Made by a program: the position numbers and the translations under genes. Shown piece by piece: positions 1-8,160 of a stretch of DNA of 64,000 nucleotides. Position 1 is the first letter of the stretch. Each line of letters opens with the position of its first letter. This DNA is from Maritalea mediterranea. Its GTDB lineage: Bacteria > Pseudomonadota > Alphaproteobacteria > Rhizobiales > Devosiaceae. The stretch lies in contig NZ_JAKGTI010000003.1 of the NCBI RefSeq assembly GCF_021568695.1, positions 62,001-126,000 of the forward strand, read 5' to 3'. The notes below the pieces were generated by a model. That model searched no databases. It was given only the letters and a program-made list of their open reading frames with translations, and was not told the origin of the DNA.

Positions 1-412
1 CTTTTTCGTTGAGGGTTTGGTTGACGATGGCAGTTGAAGACAAGGCAAAAATCAAACCAATGGCGATGGCGGTTTGCCACACAACGCCGAACGCAAGGGC
101 GATTGCTGCAATGGCCAGTGCCGAAAGTGAAACCTGCAGCCCACCAAGCACAAAAATCTGCGATCGCATTTCCCAAAGGCTTTTGGGGCTCATTTCGAGG
201 CCAACGATAAACAGCATCATCACCACACCGAATTCTGCGAAATGCTGTAGTGAGGTGATATCAACATTGAGCTGATGGAGAATTGGGCCGACCAAAATGC
301 CGGCGATCAGATAGCCCAAGACTGAGCCAAGCCCGAAGCGGGAAGCGAGCGGCACACAAATAGCCCCCGATAGAAAAAGTGCGAATGTAATCAGCAAAAA
401 TTCGGTTGTCAT
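1..412 (-). CDS. CPA2-family cation:proton antiporter, N-terminal part
   Basis: The reading frame opens at an ATG at 412 and runs off the left edge, giving about 137 residues. It begins MTTEFLLITFALFLSGAICV and continues with hydrophobic helices typical of the Na+/H+ exchanger domain of KefB/KefC-like monovalent cation:proton antiporter-2 proteins. Visible family signatures are GLGSVLGYLIAGILVGP, HFAEFGVVMMLFIVGLEMSP and a later ALSSTAIVNQTL segment. The protein would exchange K+ or Na+ for protons across the inner membrane. Whether it carries a C-terminal TrkA-N (RCK) domain cannot be seen. The family call is firm; the transported ion is inference. Confidence 0.85.
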   Translation of the reverse strand, partial: MTTEFLLITFALFLSGAICVPLASRFGLGSVLGYLIAGILVGPILHQLNVDITSLQHFAEFGVVMMLFIVGLEMSPKSLWEMRSQIFVLGGLQVSLSALAIAAIALAFGVVWQTAIAIGLIFALSSTAIVNQTLNEK

Positions 413-604
413 GATGTTTGTCCCCCCGTTGACCGCCCGTTTTGGACCTGCTTCTATTTGTTCTTCAGAATTCCCATAGCGTCAATTGCAAAGCTGATTT
501 TAAGCGCAAACGGGCAAAAAATCGCCGTATTCGCGCGGCAGTGATTGCATGCTCATCTTGCCGAGGGTAGAACTGAGCCAGTAATTTTTGGGGTCGGGGT
601 ATTC

Positions 605-1690
605 ATGGGTTCAATTTGTCGGGTCATTTTGCTCGTCTTGACGTTTATGTTGGGCGCGGGTCCAAGCTATGGGTTGCCACAACTCCTGCTGGATATGCGC
701 ACAGGGGAAGTGCTGTTTGAAAAAGATGCTGGCCACCCTTGGCACCCGGCTTCGCTGACCAAATTGATGACCGCCTATTCGGCTTTCGAAGCGATTGCGG
801 CGGGCCGCGTAACCCTTGATACGCCGGTGGTGATGAGCGAAAATGCCCTTAAAGCCCCGCCCAGCAAAATGGGGTTTCCGGTGGGCACAGCGGTGACGCT
901 GGAAGATGCGCTTTATTTGATGATTGTAAAATCCGCCAATGATGTGGCCACCGCGATCGGCGAGACCGTGGCCGGGTCCGAGGCCGAATTTGTTGACCTG
1001 ATGAACTGGCATGCGGCCAATCTGGGCCTCACCGCCACGCGCTTTGCCAACGCCCATGGGCTGCACGACCCCAGTCAGATCACCTCCGCGCGGGATATTG
1101 CGATTTTGGCCTTTGTGATCCGCTCGCGCTATCCGCAATATGACGAGATGTTTGAGACGCGCGCGATCAAGTTTGGCCGGTCCACACTGAAATCTTACAA
1201 TATTTTGCTGGAGAAATTTCGCGGCACTACCGGCATGAAAACCGGCTATGTGTGCGCGTCCGGTCTCAACATTGTCGCCACGGCCAAGCGCAATGGGCGC
1301 GAATTGATGGCGGTGGTGTTTGGCGGCGTGACGTCGCGGGAACGCGGTGAACTGGCGGCCCTTTTGTTGGAGCGCGGCTTTCAGGGGCGCTATCCGGGCA
1401 CCCGCCAAAGCGTCACCAATATCGTCAACCGTGCCCTTGCGCCCCCCAATATGCGCCCGCAAATGTGCGGGGCGGAAGCCAAGACCTATTTGGAAACGCG
1501 GAAAGCTGCTTTCCCTTTCGGCCTCGAAGGGCAGATCAGCTATTTGAATGATGTTGTGCCGGAGCGTGCGGTGCGCGTGACAACCCTTGGCACAATTGTG
1601 GATGTGGATTTGCCGCGCCCCCGCCCGGCCTATAGCTATGTGCCCGAGCCGATTGCCCTGCCACGCCCGCGGCCAGCAACGCTACCCTGA
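605..1690 (+). CDS. dacF: D-alanyl-D-alanine carboxypeptidase (penicillin-binding protein 5/6 type)
   Basis: This is a periplasmic serine D,D-carboxypeptidase that trims the terminal D-Ala from peptidoglycan stem peptides. Starting at the ATG at 605 gives 361 residues with a signal peptide of about 23 residues. All three active-site motifs are present: SLTK (Ser about 50), SAN (about 110) and KTG (about 212). The C-terminal third is rich in Pro and Arg and ends in a repeated PRPRP pattern rather than a clear amphipathic anchor. An in-frame TTG at 545 would add 20 residues ahead of the signal peptide and is less likely. Its 3' end overlaps the convergent ada gene by 9 bp. The choice of dacF among dac paralogs is approximate. 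Confidence 0.88.
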   Translation: MGSICRVILLVLTFMLGAGPSYGLPQLLLDMRTGEVLFEKDAGHPWHPASLTKLMTAYSAFEAIAAGRVTLDTPVVMSENALKAPPSKMGFPVGTAVTLEDALYLMIVKSANDVATAIGETVAGSEAEFVDLMNWHAANLGLTATRFANAHGLHDPSQITSARDIAILAFVIRSRYPQYDEMFETRAIKFGRSTLKSYNILLEKFRGTTGMKTGYVCASGLNIVATAKRNGRELMAVVFGGVTSRERGELAALLLERGFQGRYPGTRQSVTNIVNRALAPPNMRPQMCGAEAKTYLETRKAAFPFGLEGQISYLNDVVPERAVRVTTLGTIVDVDLPRPRPAYSYVPEPIALPRPRPATLP

Positions 1691-2746
1691 TCGCGCGCGC
1701 TTATAGGTCAGTTCCAGTTCAATCAGCTTTTGCTTGCGCCACAAGCCGCCGCCATAGCCGGTGAGCTGTCCGTCTGCCCCGATCACGCGATGGCAGGGGA
1801 TGATCACTGCGATCTGGTTGGCGCCATTGGCCCGGGCCACGGCGCGGGCGGCGCTGGGGTTGCCCAAACGTTTGGCCAACTCACCATAGCTGACCGTCTC
1901 GCCCGCTGGAATGGTTTGCAATTCGCGCCAGACCTGCCGGGTGAACTCGGATCCATGCAAGGCAAGCGGCAGATCAAAGTGCGGGTGCTTGCCTTCAAAA
2001 AAGGTCAGTACTTGTCGCTTCGTTTCTTCAATGATCGGGGTGGTGCCAAAGCCCATTTGTCCTTTTGCGGTTTTGAACAATTTCTTGAGTTCGGTAGGCA
2101 AGGCTTTGCGGTCATGAAATTCCAGCAAATGCAAATGGGTGGTGTCGGCCACGGCGACCATGGTACCCAAAGGCGTGTCGAACCAATCGGCTTTTAGCGG
2201 TGCGTCGGCGCGCAATTCTTTTGGCTTCAGGCCGATATGTTTGGCAAAGGCGGTGCGGAAGGCGCTGGATGAGGAGAAGCCTGCATCCAACTGCGCCTCG
2301 ATCATTTTGCCGCCTTGTTTCAAGGTGGTGAAGCTGTTGCGCAGGCGGGTCAGGCGCGCCATTTCTAAAAAGGTGATACCGAATTGGCGTTTGAAGGCGC
2401 GGCGCACGGTGGACGGGTCAAAACCCAGCCGCGAGATGTCGCTTTCCTGCCAGAAATGATCGGGGCGATCCTCAAGGGCGGTCACCAGCGTGCGGATGGC
2501 TTTGTTGGCCTCGGCCTCGCTGGTGGTAGGGTGGCACTTTTTGCAGGCGCGAAACCCCATCTCAAGCGCCTCGCTGGCGGTTTCGAAAAAGGTGCAGTTC
2601 TCGCGCTTCGGCTTGCGGGCCGGGCAAGTGAACCGACAAAAAATACCGGTGGAAGAAACGCCGACAAAGACGCGCCCGTCATAGGAGGGGTCGCGATCTA
2701 AAAGCGCCTGATAAAGTTGATCGTCATGGGGCAATTGAAACAGCAT
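1682..2746 (-). CDS. ada: Bifunctional DNA-repair methyltransferase/transcriptional activator Ada
   Basis: Ada repairs O6-methylguanine and methylphosphotriesters and activates the adaptive response. From the ATG at 2746 the protein has 354 residues. The N-terminal zinc domain has Cys37 and Cys41 (GIFCRFTCPA) and the later ACKKCHP pair, together the four zinc ligands; the first is the phosphotriester methyl acceptor. A central AraC-type helix-turn-helix follows (about 85-180). The C-terminal methyltransferase domain carries IIPCHRVIG, with acceptor Cys about 318. An upstream in-frame ATG at 2800 would add 18 residues before the conserved domain and is disfavoured. It lies 54 bp downstream of tusA in the same direction. 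Confidence 0.93.
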   Translation of the reverse strand: MLFQLPHDDQLYQALLDRDPSYDGRVFVGVSSTGIFCRFTCPARKPKRENCTFFETASEALEMGFRACKKCHPTTSEAEANKAIRTLVTALEDRPDHFWQESDISRLGFDPSTVRRAFKRQFGITFLEMARLTRLRNSFTTLKQGGKMIEAQLDAGFSSSSAFRTAFAKHIGLKPKELRADAPLKADWFDTPLGTMVAVADTTHLHLLEFHDRKALPTELKKLFKTAKGQMGFGTTPIIEETKRQVLTFFEGKHPHFDLPLALHGSEFTRQVWRELQTIPAGETVSYGELAKRLGNPSAARAVARANGANQIAVIIPCHRVIGADGQLTGYGGGLWRKQKLIELELTYKRARSG

Positions 2747-2800
2747 GGCCGCACAATAGCGCAAGAATGGAACCGCGTCTGTCTCCATTCGGGCGTGCAA

Positions 2801-3022
2801 TTATTTTTGGATGATAAAGCGGATCACGCCATCTTCATTGCTGTGCTCGGCAAGGGTAAAACCCTGTTTGTTGCACATATTGGGGATGTCAATTTCTGCC
2901 AGCGGGTCGGTGGCCAAAAGGGTGATGGCTTGCCCGGCGGGCATTTCGGCTAGTGCTTTTTCGGCCTTGATGACGGGCAGGGGGCAATTCAGCCCCCGTG
3001 TGTCCACCAGTCGCGCACTCAT
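2801..3022 (-). CDS. TusA-like sulfurtransferase
   Basis: This 73-residue protein of the TusA/YedF/SirA family carries the CPxP signature (RGLNCPLPVIKAEKAL), with the persulfide-forming Cys at position 13. Such proteins relay sulfane sulfur in tRNA thiolation, molybdenum-cofactor or redox sulfur metabolism. The ATG at 3022 overlaps the stop of the upstream CAP lipoprotein as ATGA, which suggests translational coupling. An alternative start at 3043 would add seven residues. Family assignment is firm; the particular acceptor pathway is unknown. Confidence 0.85.
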   Translation of the reverse strand: MSARLVDTRGLNCPLPVIKAEKALAEMPAGQAITLLATDPLAEIDIPNMCNKQGFTLAEHSNEDGVIRFIIQK

Positions 3023-3483
3023 TTGGCCAGGCCCAGCACCCAATAGGTGCCATAGGTGGAGTTGGCGTCATAATGCACGGCGATGGCCGCTTTTGAGGCG
3101 AAGGGATTGAGCAGCACTTTTGAATCTTTGGTGCTGTTTCGCCAGCCAGAGAATGCATCGGCGAAAGTGGCATAGCCGGCGCTGGTGAGGCTAGCGGTTT
3201 CGCCGGGCACATTCAGCGGCCTGGTGGCGGCCTGGCTGTTGCCATTTTTGGCGTAGGCCACGGCAGCGTCTTGGGCTTTCACCTGCACATTTGCGTCCAA
3301 GGTCAACATGTTAAGGCCGTTGGCTGTGCGATATTGGTTGATCAGGTTCAGGGCGGCTTGCCGATCCAATTGCGGATTGTTTGTATCCATCCGTGCGGTC
3401 AGGGCAGCCGGCAATTGGCTGGTCATGGTGGTACACGCTGCCAATGGCAACATCAAAACTAAACCAAGCAATAATTTACGCAT
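3019..3483 (-). CDS. CAP/SCP-domain lipoprotein
   Basis: This is a secreted lipoprotein of about 154 residues. It opens with MRKLLLGLVLMLPLAACTT, a type II signal peptide with lipobox LAAC, so the mature protein would be lipidated at Cys17. The remainder resembles bacterial CAP (SCP/PR1) domains: a LINQYRTANGLNML stretch near the start, then ETASLTSAGYATFADAFSGW and a C-terminal YGTYWVLGLAK strand. The molecular function of bacterial CAP proteins is mostly unknown. I chose the ATG at 3483 because it places the signal peptide at the N-terminus. Its stop overlaps the tusA start. Confidence 0.75.
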   Translation of the reverse strand: MRKLLLGLVLMLPLAACTTMTSQLPAALTARMDTNNPQLDRQAALNLINQYRTANGLNMLTLDANVQVKAQDAAVAYAKNGNSQAATRPLNVPGETASLTSAGYATFADAFSGWRNSTKDSKVLLNPFASKAAIAVHYDANSTYGTYWVLGLAK

Positions 3484-3599
3484 AAAAACTCCCAACCGCA
3501 TTTTCGCAAAAGGCTCATATCAGAACCCATAAAAAACAGCCAGCAAACTTGTGCTGGCTGCGGCAAAATTGCCTGATAAGTGCGGCGGAAATGAGATGA

Positions 3600-4073
3600 T
3601 CAATCGGTGCGATCAATGCGGGCTGTAAAGCAACTATAGGCTGCAGATCGAATGTGGATAAAGGCCACCTCTTGAAGCGCGAATATTTGCTCAGCGTGGG
3701 CAGGCAATTCATTCACCTTCACGATCTGACCCGTGCGATAATCAATTTTCTCATCTGCCGAATAGCCGCGGATCAGAAACTGCTCGCGTTCAGCAATCAC
3801 GGGTGGCAGTTTGCCATTTTCACTTTCGAAGCGCTGGCAATCGTCTTCGCAGATGAAAATGGGACCGATTTCGGCGAAAGCACCAATTGATTGAAAGGGC
3901 TTATAGGCCCCGAGCAGAACGCCTTTGCCCTCGGGTATGTTTTTCAGACAATGGCGACAGGGCGCGCCGCCGTCTGAAATGCGGTGTTCTGGCTTTTGGC
4001 CATGTGCGTCCGTGCCGCCATTGCGCCAGCCATCGGCTATTTCGGTGGGAATTGCGGTGAATTTAATCGACAT
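3600..4073 (-). CDS. DUF1203 protein at the distal end of the phosphonate operon
   Basis: This 157-residue cytoplasmic protein matches what I know of the DUF1203 family: an N-terminal FTAIP segment, a CRHCLK dicysteine near residue 40, a CEDDC dicysteine near residue 76 and a GYSADEKI motif. The two cysteine pairs could bind a metal, but that is inference. It is the last gene of the leftward phosphonate cluster, 57 bp after phnN, and a read-through transcript would include it. No enzymatic function can be assigned. The location suggests an accessory role in phosphonate use or an unrelated gene served by the same promoter. Confidence 0.7.
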   Translation of the reverse strand: MSIKFTAIPTEIADGWRNGGTDAHGQKPEHRISDGGAPCRHCLKNIPEGKGVLLGAYKPFQSIGAFAEIGPIFICEDDCQRFESENGKLPPVIAEREQFLIRGYSADEKIDYRTGQIVKVNELPAHAEQIFALQEVAFIHIRSAAYSCFTARIDRTD

Positions 4074-4130
4074 ATTTTGCTCCTTTTTGGAGGAACATTG
4101 CGTAAGGCTTGTCGAAACTCGACCCGATTT

Positions 4131-4709
4131 TTACATCGCGGTTTTTTGCGTTCTCGCTTCGTTGATTGCATCGAGCAAACGGGCAATGCCAATCTCCAAG
4201 GATTGATCATTGATGATTTGAGTCTGCGGCAAATCGGGGTCGATGTCGTCCACTTTGCGGTTGAGCCGCTGGGTGATTTCTTCTTTGGTTTCCCGGCCAC
4301 GTCCCGCAAGGCGTTCGGCGCGTAAGGCCAATGGTGCGGTGATGTTGATTACGTGGATGGGATATTTTTGGTGGGCGATAGGCAGTTGGTTGCGCGATGT
4401 GTTGCAGATCAAGGTTTTACCTGCGCGTAGGTCATCCTCAATAGTTTTCGGGATGATGTAGCCCAGCCCATGGGCGCGCCAATGCAAGGCGAAGTTGCCC
4501 TGCTGCACCATTTCTTCATATTGGGCTTCGCTGATGGTGCCGTGATCCTCCAGTTCAGCCATTGCCTCGCGGGTGATCAGGCGGCGCACAAAGCTGATTT
4601 TGGGGTCTTGGCTGAGCGCGGTGGCCGCGCCCGCCATTAAACTGTCTTTGCCCGCGCCAGAAGGGCCGACGACAAAGATTAAAATGCCCTTATAGGCGTC
4701 AGACATCAT
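4131..4709 (-). CDS. phnN: Ribose 1,5-bisphosphate phosphokinase PhnN
   Basis: PhnN phosphorylates ribose 1,5-bisphosphate to PRPP, the last step that returns the ribosyl product of C-P lyase to nucleotide metabolism. The protein has 192 residues, typical of the family, with a P-loop GPSGAGKDS near residue 15 and the guanylate-kinase-like fold pattern (FVRRLITREA, LHWRAHGLGYIIP, RLAGRGRETKEEI). Translation starts at 4709, only 7 bp after the phnM stop, so the two genes are co-transcribed. Confidence 0.93.
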   Translation of the reverse strand: MMSDAYKGILIFVVGPSGAGKDSLMAGAATALSQDPKISFVRRLITREAMAELEDHGTISEAQYEEMVQQGNFALHWRAHGLGYIIPKTIEDDLRAGKTLICNTSRNQLPIAHQKYPIHVINITAPLALRAERLAGRGRETKEEITQRLNRKVDDIDPDLPQTQIINDQSLEIGIARLLDAINEARTQKTAM

Positions 4710-4716
4710 GTGTTCC

Positions 4717-5856
4717 CTAGATTACGCGTTGGCCATCGCGCCAAACGGCGCGCACAATCGGCACGCCATCTTCGGGCAAACTCACCCGCGCAAAGTCGGC
4801 TTTTTTGCCCACGGCCAATTCGCCGCGATCATCAAGCCCGGCTGCCCGCGCTGGATTAAGCGAGACTTTGGCAATGGCATGGGGCAGCGTGATCTGCTCC
4901 ACATTTTCAGCCAGTTTGAACGCGCCTTGCATCAGCGAAAAGGGCACATAATCTGAGCTCAACACATCCAGCAAATCTTCCTTCGCCAAATCGGTGGCCG
5001 AAATATTGCCGGAATGCGATTTGCCGCGCACCACGTTTGGGGCGCCCATCAGAATCGCCAAGTTCGCATCGCGAGAGGCTTTCGCCGCTTCAATGGTGGT
5101 TGGGAATTCGGCAATGGCAACGCCGTCACGCTTGGCTTCATCCACATGTTCGGCGGTGGCATCATCATGGCTGGCAAGGGCCAGACCAATCTCATGCCCG
5201 CGCTTTACAATCGCTTGGCGGTTCGGCGCAGAAAATTGTTCGTGCTCGGCGATACGTGCGGCGATGAATTCTTCCATCTCCGCGTCGCTCATGCCGGTTT
5301 TGCCTTGGTAATAAAGGTAATATTGTTCCAGCTGCATGAATTGGCGTTGGCCCGGTGTGTGGTCCATCAGTGAGGCCAGTTTCACCAGTTCATTTTGGCA
5401 ATATTGCTCAAACTGCTCCAACGCATCATGGCTGGATAGCTCACAGCGCAAATGGATCAAATGGTCCGAACGGAGGCGTTTTTCCGCCTTGGCCTTGGTG
5501 ATGGCACTCACCAACACATCGACGTGCTCGCCCATGTTTTTCATATCGGTATCAGAGCCGATCCGCACCGCGTCGAAAACGGTGGTGATGCCAGATGAAG
5601 TGACTTGCGCGTCGTGGGCGTGCAGGGCGGCCATTGGGTCCCAGAAGACGCCGGGACGTGGACGGTAGTGGCTTTCCAAATGATCAGTGTGCAATTCCAC
5701 CAGGCCGGGGACGAGATAATCGCCATCAAAGTCGAGGCCGGTGTTGCCGCTGCTGGCCATGTCGGCGATCATGCCGTCTTTCACGTTGAGGGCGCCGGTC
5801 ATTTCGCTGTCGGCAAGGATCAGCTTTGCATTTTTAATGCTTAGATCTTCGTACAT
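4717..5856 (-). CDS. phnM: Alpha-D-ribose 1-methylphosphonate 5-triphosphate diphosphatase PhnM
   Basis: PhnM is an amidohydrolase-superfamily enzyme that removes pyrophosphate from the ribosyl phosphonate triphosphate made by PhnGHIL, giving the substrate of the PhnJ lyase. The protein has 379 residues. Its metal site starts with ELHTDHLESHYRPRPG, followed by the family segments GLALASHDDAT, EFPTTIEAAKASRD and GAPNVVRGKSHSGN. It sits between the DUF1045 gene (18 bp upstream) and phnN (7 bp downstream) and would be transcribed from the candidate Pho-box promoter ahead of DUF1045 as well as by read-through. Confidence 0.94.
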   Translation of the reverse strand: MYEDLSIKNAKLILADSEMTGALNVKDGMIADMASSGNTGLDFDGDYLVPGLVELHTDHLESHYRPRPGVFWDPMAALHAHDAQVTSSGITTVFDAVRIGSDTDMKNMGEHVDVLVSAITKAKAEKRLRSDHLIHLRCELSSHDALEQFEQYCQNELVKLASLMDHTPGQRQFMQLEQYYLYYQGKTGMSDAEMEEFIAARIAEHEQFSAPNRQAIVKRGHEIGLALASHDDATAEHVDEAKRDGVAIAEFPTTIEAAKASRDANLAILMGAPNVVRGKSHSGNISATDLAKEDLLDVLSSDYVPFSLMQGAFKLAENVEQITLPHAIAKVSLNPARAAGLDDRGELAVGKKADFARVSLPEDGVPIVRAVWRDGQRVI

Positions 5857-5873
5857 TTCATCTCAGCTTTCGT

Positions 5874-6566
5874 TCAGCCCCTTAGGGGGTAATCTTCTAA
5901 TCGGACAAAAGGCGCGCCTTGTTCTGGCTCGTGATAGAGCGCCAAATTGTTGAAGGTGTAGGTGCGTTCCAGCTCTTCTGCAAACCAATGCTGTGCGGCC
6001 TCAAAAAACATCTTGCCCGCCAGTTCATCCAATTGCCCTGTTAGGGTCAGGTGCATTTTGAATTGCTCGCTCACATAGGGGTAGCCCCATTTATCCAGCA
6101 GCTCGATCTGGCGTTCATTGAGGCCAGAGGCGATGCGTTCTTGCCGTTCTTCCTGGCTAAGCGGCGCACGGTAGCGATCAAAATGGCGCACCACTTTTTG
6201 TGCGAATTTGGTCAACTCTTCGCTTTGTTGTGCAGGCACCATCGCGATAAATTTGCCGATCTGATGCACGTTCAGGGCGCCGATTTCGACAGGTTTTTGC
6301 ACATTGGCAAATGCTCTCAGCTCCCGCCGCAGAGAATCAATATTTGTATTATCGGCCAAATGGAAAGGTGCCTTGATGGTGGCGTGAAACCCGTAACGTC
6401 GCGGCGAGGCGGTCAATTCATATTGGTCCACCGGCGTGATGCCCACAATGGAAGGCTGGGCCAGCTCGCAATTTTGATGGCAATCGCCCCCCAGCCATTG
6501 GCTGGCTTTTTGCCACAAAGAGTCATTTGTGGCGGGCGCATAATATATCGCATAACGCTCAGACAT
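5874..6566 (-). CDS. DUF1045 phosphonate-operon protein, 2H phosphoesterase fold
   Basis: This 230-residue protein belongs to the DUF1045 family, long known as a putative phosphonate-metabolism protein of unproven role. Two H-x-T motifs spaced about 110 residues apart, His61-Ala-Thr63 (GFHATIKAPF) and His172-Leu-Thr174 (MHLTLTG), are the hallmark of 2H phosphoesterases, which hydrolyse cyclic or 2',3'-type phosphates. It lies between phnL and phnM. No phnP (cyclic ribosyl phosphate phosphodiesterase) is visible in the window, so this is the natural candidate for that ring-opening step; this is inference. A candidate Pho box lies in the 90-bp gap in front of it. Confidence 0.85.
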   Translation of the reverse strand: MSERYAIYYAPATNDSLWQKASQWLGGDCHQNCELAQPSIVGITPVDQYELTASPRRYGFHATIKAPFHLADNTNIDSLRRELRAFANVQKPVEIGALNVHQIGKFIAMVPAQQSEELTKFAQKVVRHFDRYRAPLSQEERQERIASGLNERQIELLDKWGYPYVSEQFKMHLTLTGQLDELAGKMFFEAAQHWFAEELERTYTFNNLALYHEPEQGAPFVRLEDYPLRG

Positions 6567-6584
6567 AAGGGACCTTAAGAATTG

Positions 6585-6606
6585 GAAGGCGTGAACTCGC
6601 GCCTTC
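6585..6606 (-). other. Stem-loop between phnL and the DUF1045 gene
   Basis: The arms GAAGGCG and CGCCTTC pair perfectly around an 8-nt loop. On the leftward transcript the stem is followed by only a weak T-containing run, so it is not a strong terminator. It could be a partial terminator or processing site that lowers read-through from phnGHIJKL. Its position also overlaps the inferred -10 and start region of the candidate Pho promoter. Confidence 0.35.
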
Positions 6607-6639
6607 GCATAGTCTATTTAAATGTCAGCAATTTGACAG
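6606..6639 (-). promoter_or_regulatory. Candidate Pho box and promoter for DUF1045-phnM-phnN
   Basis: Read on the minus strand, 6639-6622 contains CTGTCAA, 4 bp, then CTGACAT. This is the two-repeat, 11-bp-period arrangement bound by PhoB, with consensus half-site CTGTCAT. A TATGCG hexamer at 6611-6606 lies 10 bp downstream, the usual place for the -10 element of a Pho promoter. The site is in the 90-bp gap between phnL and the DUF1045 gene, so it would give the distal phn genes their own phosphate-starvation promoter. Assignment is by pattern only. Confidence 0.6.
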
Positions 6640-6656
6640 TCATTTATTTCGCCAAT

Positions 6657-7364
6657 TTATGCTGCGCGTTGTACCGCGAATTTGGTGACATCAATCACCC
6701 GATCGGCCACCTTGTCGCGTGTGTCCGCATCGTGAAAAATGCCCAGCATGGCGGTGCCATTGGCCTTGCGTTCCTCAATCAGCGACAGCACAACTTGACG
6801 GTTGGCCGCATCAAGCGAGGCGGTCGGCTCATCGAGCAACAGCAATTTATGCTCACCCATAAAGCCGCGCGCAATGTTCACCCGTTGTTGCTCGCCGCCA
6901 GAGAAGGTGGCGGGGGGCAGGCCCCACAAATGCTCGGGAATATTCAATTGGCCAAGCATTTTGGCGGCCTTTTCTTGGGCCACCTCTTCGCTGTGGCCCC
7001 ATTGGCGGGCCACTTGTGCCACCAGATCAAGGGCAGACACGCGAGGAATCGCTGACAAGAATTGGCTCACATAGCCGATGGTGGATTGGCGCAGGCGCAA
7101 GATCTCGCGCGGCGACGCGGTGACCAAGTCGGTATGCTGATCGCCATGGGTGATGATGATTTCGCCTGCATCAGCGGCATAGTTGCCATAGATCATTTTC
7201 AGCAAGGTGGATTTGCCCGCGCCTGACGGGCCGCCAAGCACCACGCATTCGCCAGCGAAGACTTCAAATCCTGCCCCGTCCATAACAGGCAATTGCAAAC
7301 CGTTTTGCAAATGCATCACGAAGGATTTAGTCAGGTTTTGAACACTCAAAATCTTTTGTTGCAT
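6657..7364 (-). CDS. phnL: C-P lyase complex ABC protein PhnL
   Basis: PhnL is an ABC-type ATPase needed with PhnG, PhnH and PhnI to make the ribosyl phosphonate 5'-triphosphate; it is not a transporter subunit. Of 235 residues, it has a Walker A PSGAGKST, signature FSGGEQQRVNIARG and Walker B LLLLDEPTASLD. I place the start at 7364 because GGGGAG lies 8 nt upstream; the longer frame to 7382 would overlap phnK. It is the last gene of the phnGHIJKL run, separated from DUF1045 by 90 bp. Confidence 0.93.
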   Translation of the reverse strand: MQQKILSVQNLTKSFVMHLQNGLQLPVMDGAGFEVFAGECVVLGGPSGAGKSTLLKMIYGNYAADAGEIIITHGDQHTDLVTASPREILRLRQSTIGYVSQFLSAIPRVSALDLVAQVARQWGHSEEVAQEKAAKMLGQLNIPEHLWGLPPATFSGGEQQRVNIARGFMGEHKLLLLDEPTASLDAANRQVVLSLIEERKANGTAMLGIFHDADTRDKVADRVIDVTKFAVQRAA

Positions 7365-7368
7365 TGGA

Positions 7369-8160
7369 TTAACTCCCCACATGCAGAATGGATGACACCA
7401 GCAATTGCGTATAGGCTTGGTGTGGGTCGTCGAGCACCTGGTCGGTTAGACCTTGCTCAATCACCTTGCCGTCTTTCATCACCATAATGCGGTCTGACAA
7501 CAAACGTGCGACAGCCAGATCGTGGGTGACAATAATGATGGAGAGGCCAAGCTCGGCCACCAGGCGGCGAATCAAATCGAGCAGGCGCGCCTGCACGGAC
7601 ACATCGAGGCCGCCGGTGGGTTCGTCCATAAACACAAGGCGAGGATTGGTCACCAAATTACGGGCAATTTGCAGCCGCTGCTGCATGCCGCCGGAAAAGG
7701 TGCGCGGGGCATCGTCGATGCGGTCCACTTGAATTTCCACCTTCTCCAACCAGTCGAGCGCCGTGTCGCGGATTTTGCCGTAGTGCCGGTCGCCGAGGGC
7801 CATTAAGCGTTCGCCGACATTGGCGCCAGCCGACACATTCATACGCAACCCATCGCGTGGATGCTGGCGCACAAAGCCCCAATCGGTGCGCAGCAAAATG
7901 CGTTGTTGCGCTTCGCTCATCTCATAGAGATTGTCCGACTGTCCCTTGCGGCCACGATAATAGACCGCGCCGTCGGTCGGGATGATTTGGGTGGAAAGGC
8001 AATTGAGCAGGGTGGTTTTGCCCGATCCACTTTCGCCCACAATCGCCAGCACTTCGCCGGGATAAAGGTCGAAATTGACATCCTTACAGCCCAGATGTTG
8101 GCCATAAAAATGGGATAGATTTTTCACGCTCAACAAAGGCAGGTCTTGATCAAGGCTCAT
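7369..8160 (-). CDS. phnK: C-P lyase complex ABC protein PhnK
   Basis: PhnK is an ABC ATPase that docks on the PhnGHIJ core and is required for C-P bond cleavage in vivo. The 263-residue protein has Walker A GESGSGKTT, signature FSGGMQQRLQIARNL, and Walker B LVFMDEPTGGLD followed by the H-loop VTHDLAVARLL. Its start overlaps the phnJ stop by 4 bp (ATGA), and phnL follows 4 bp after its stop, consistent with a tightly coupled operon. Confidence 0.94.
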   Translation of the reverse strand: MSLDQDLPLLSVKNLSHFYGQHLGCKDVNFDLYPGEVLAIVGESGSGKTTLLNCLSTQIIPTDGAVYYRGRKGQSDNLYEMSEAQQRILLRTDWGFVRQHPRDGLRMNVSAGANVGERLMALGDRHYGKIRDTALDWLEKVEIQVDRIDDAPRTFSGGMQQRLQIARNLVTNPRLVFMDEPTGGLDVSVQARLLDLIRRLVAELGLSIIIVTHDLAVARLLSDRIMVMKDGKVIEQGLTDQVLDDPHQAYTQLLVSSILHVGS

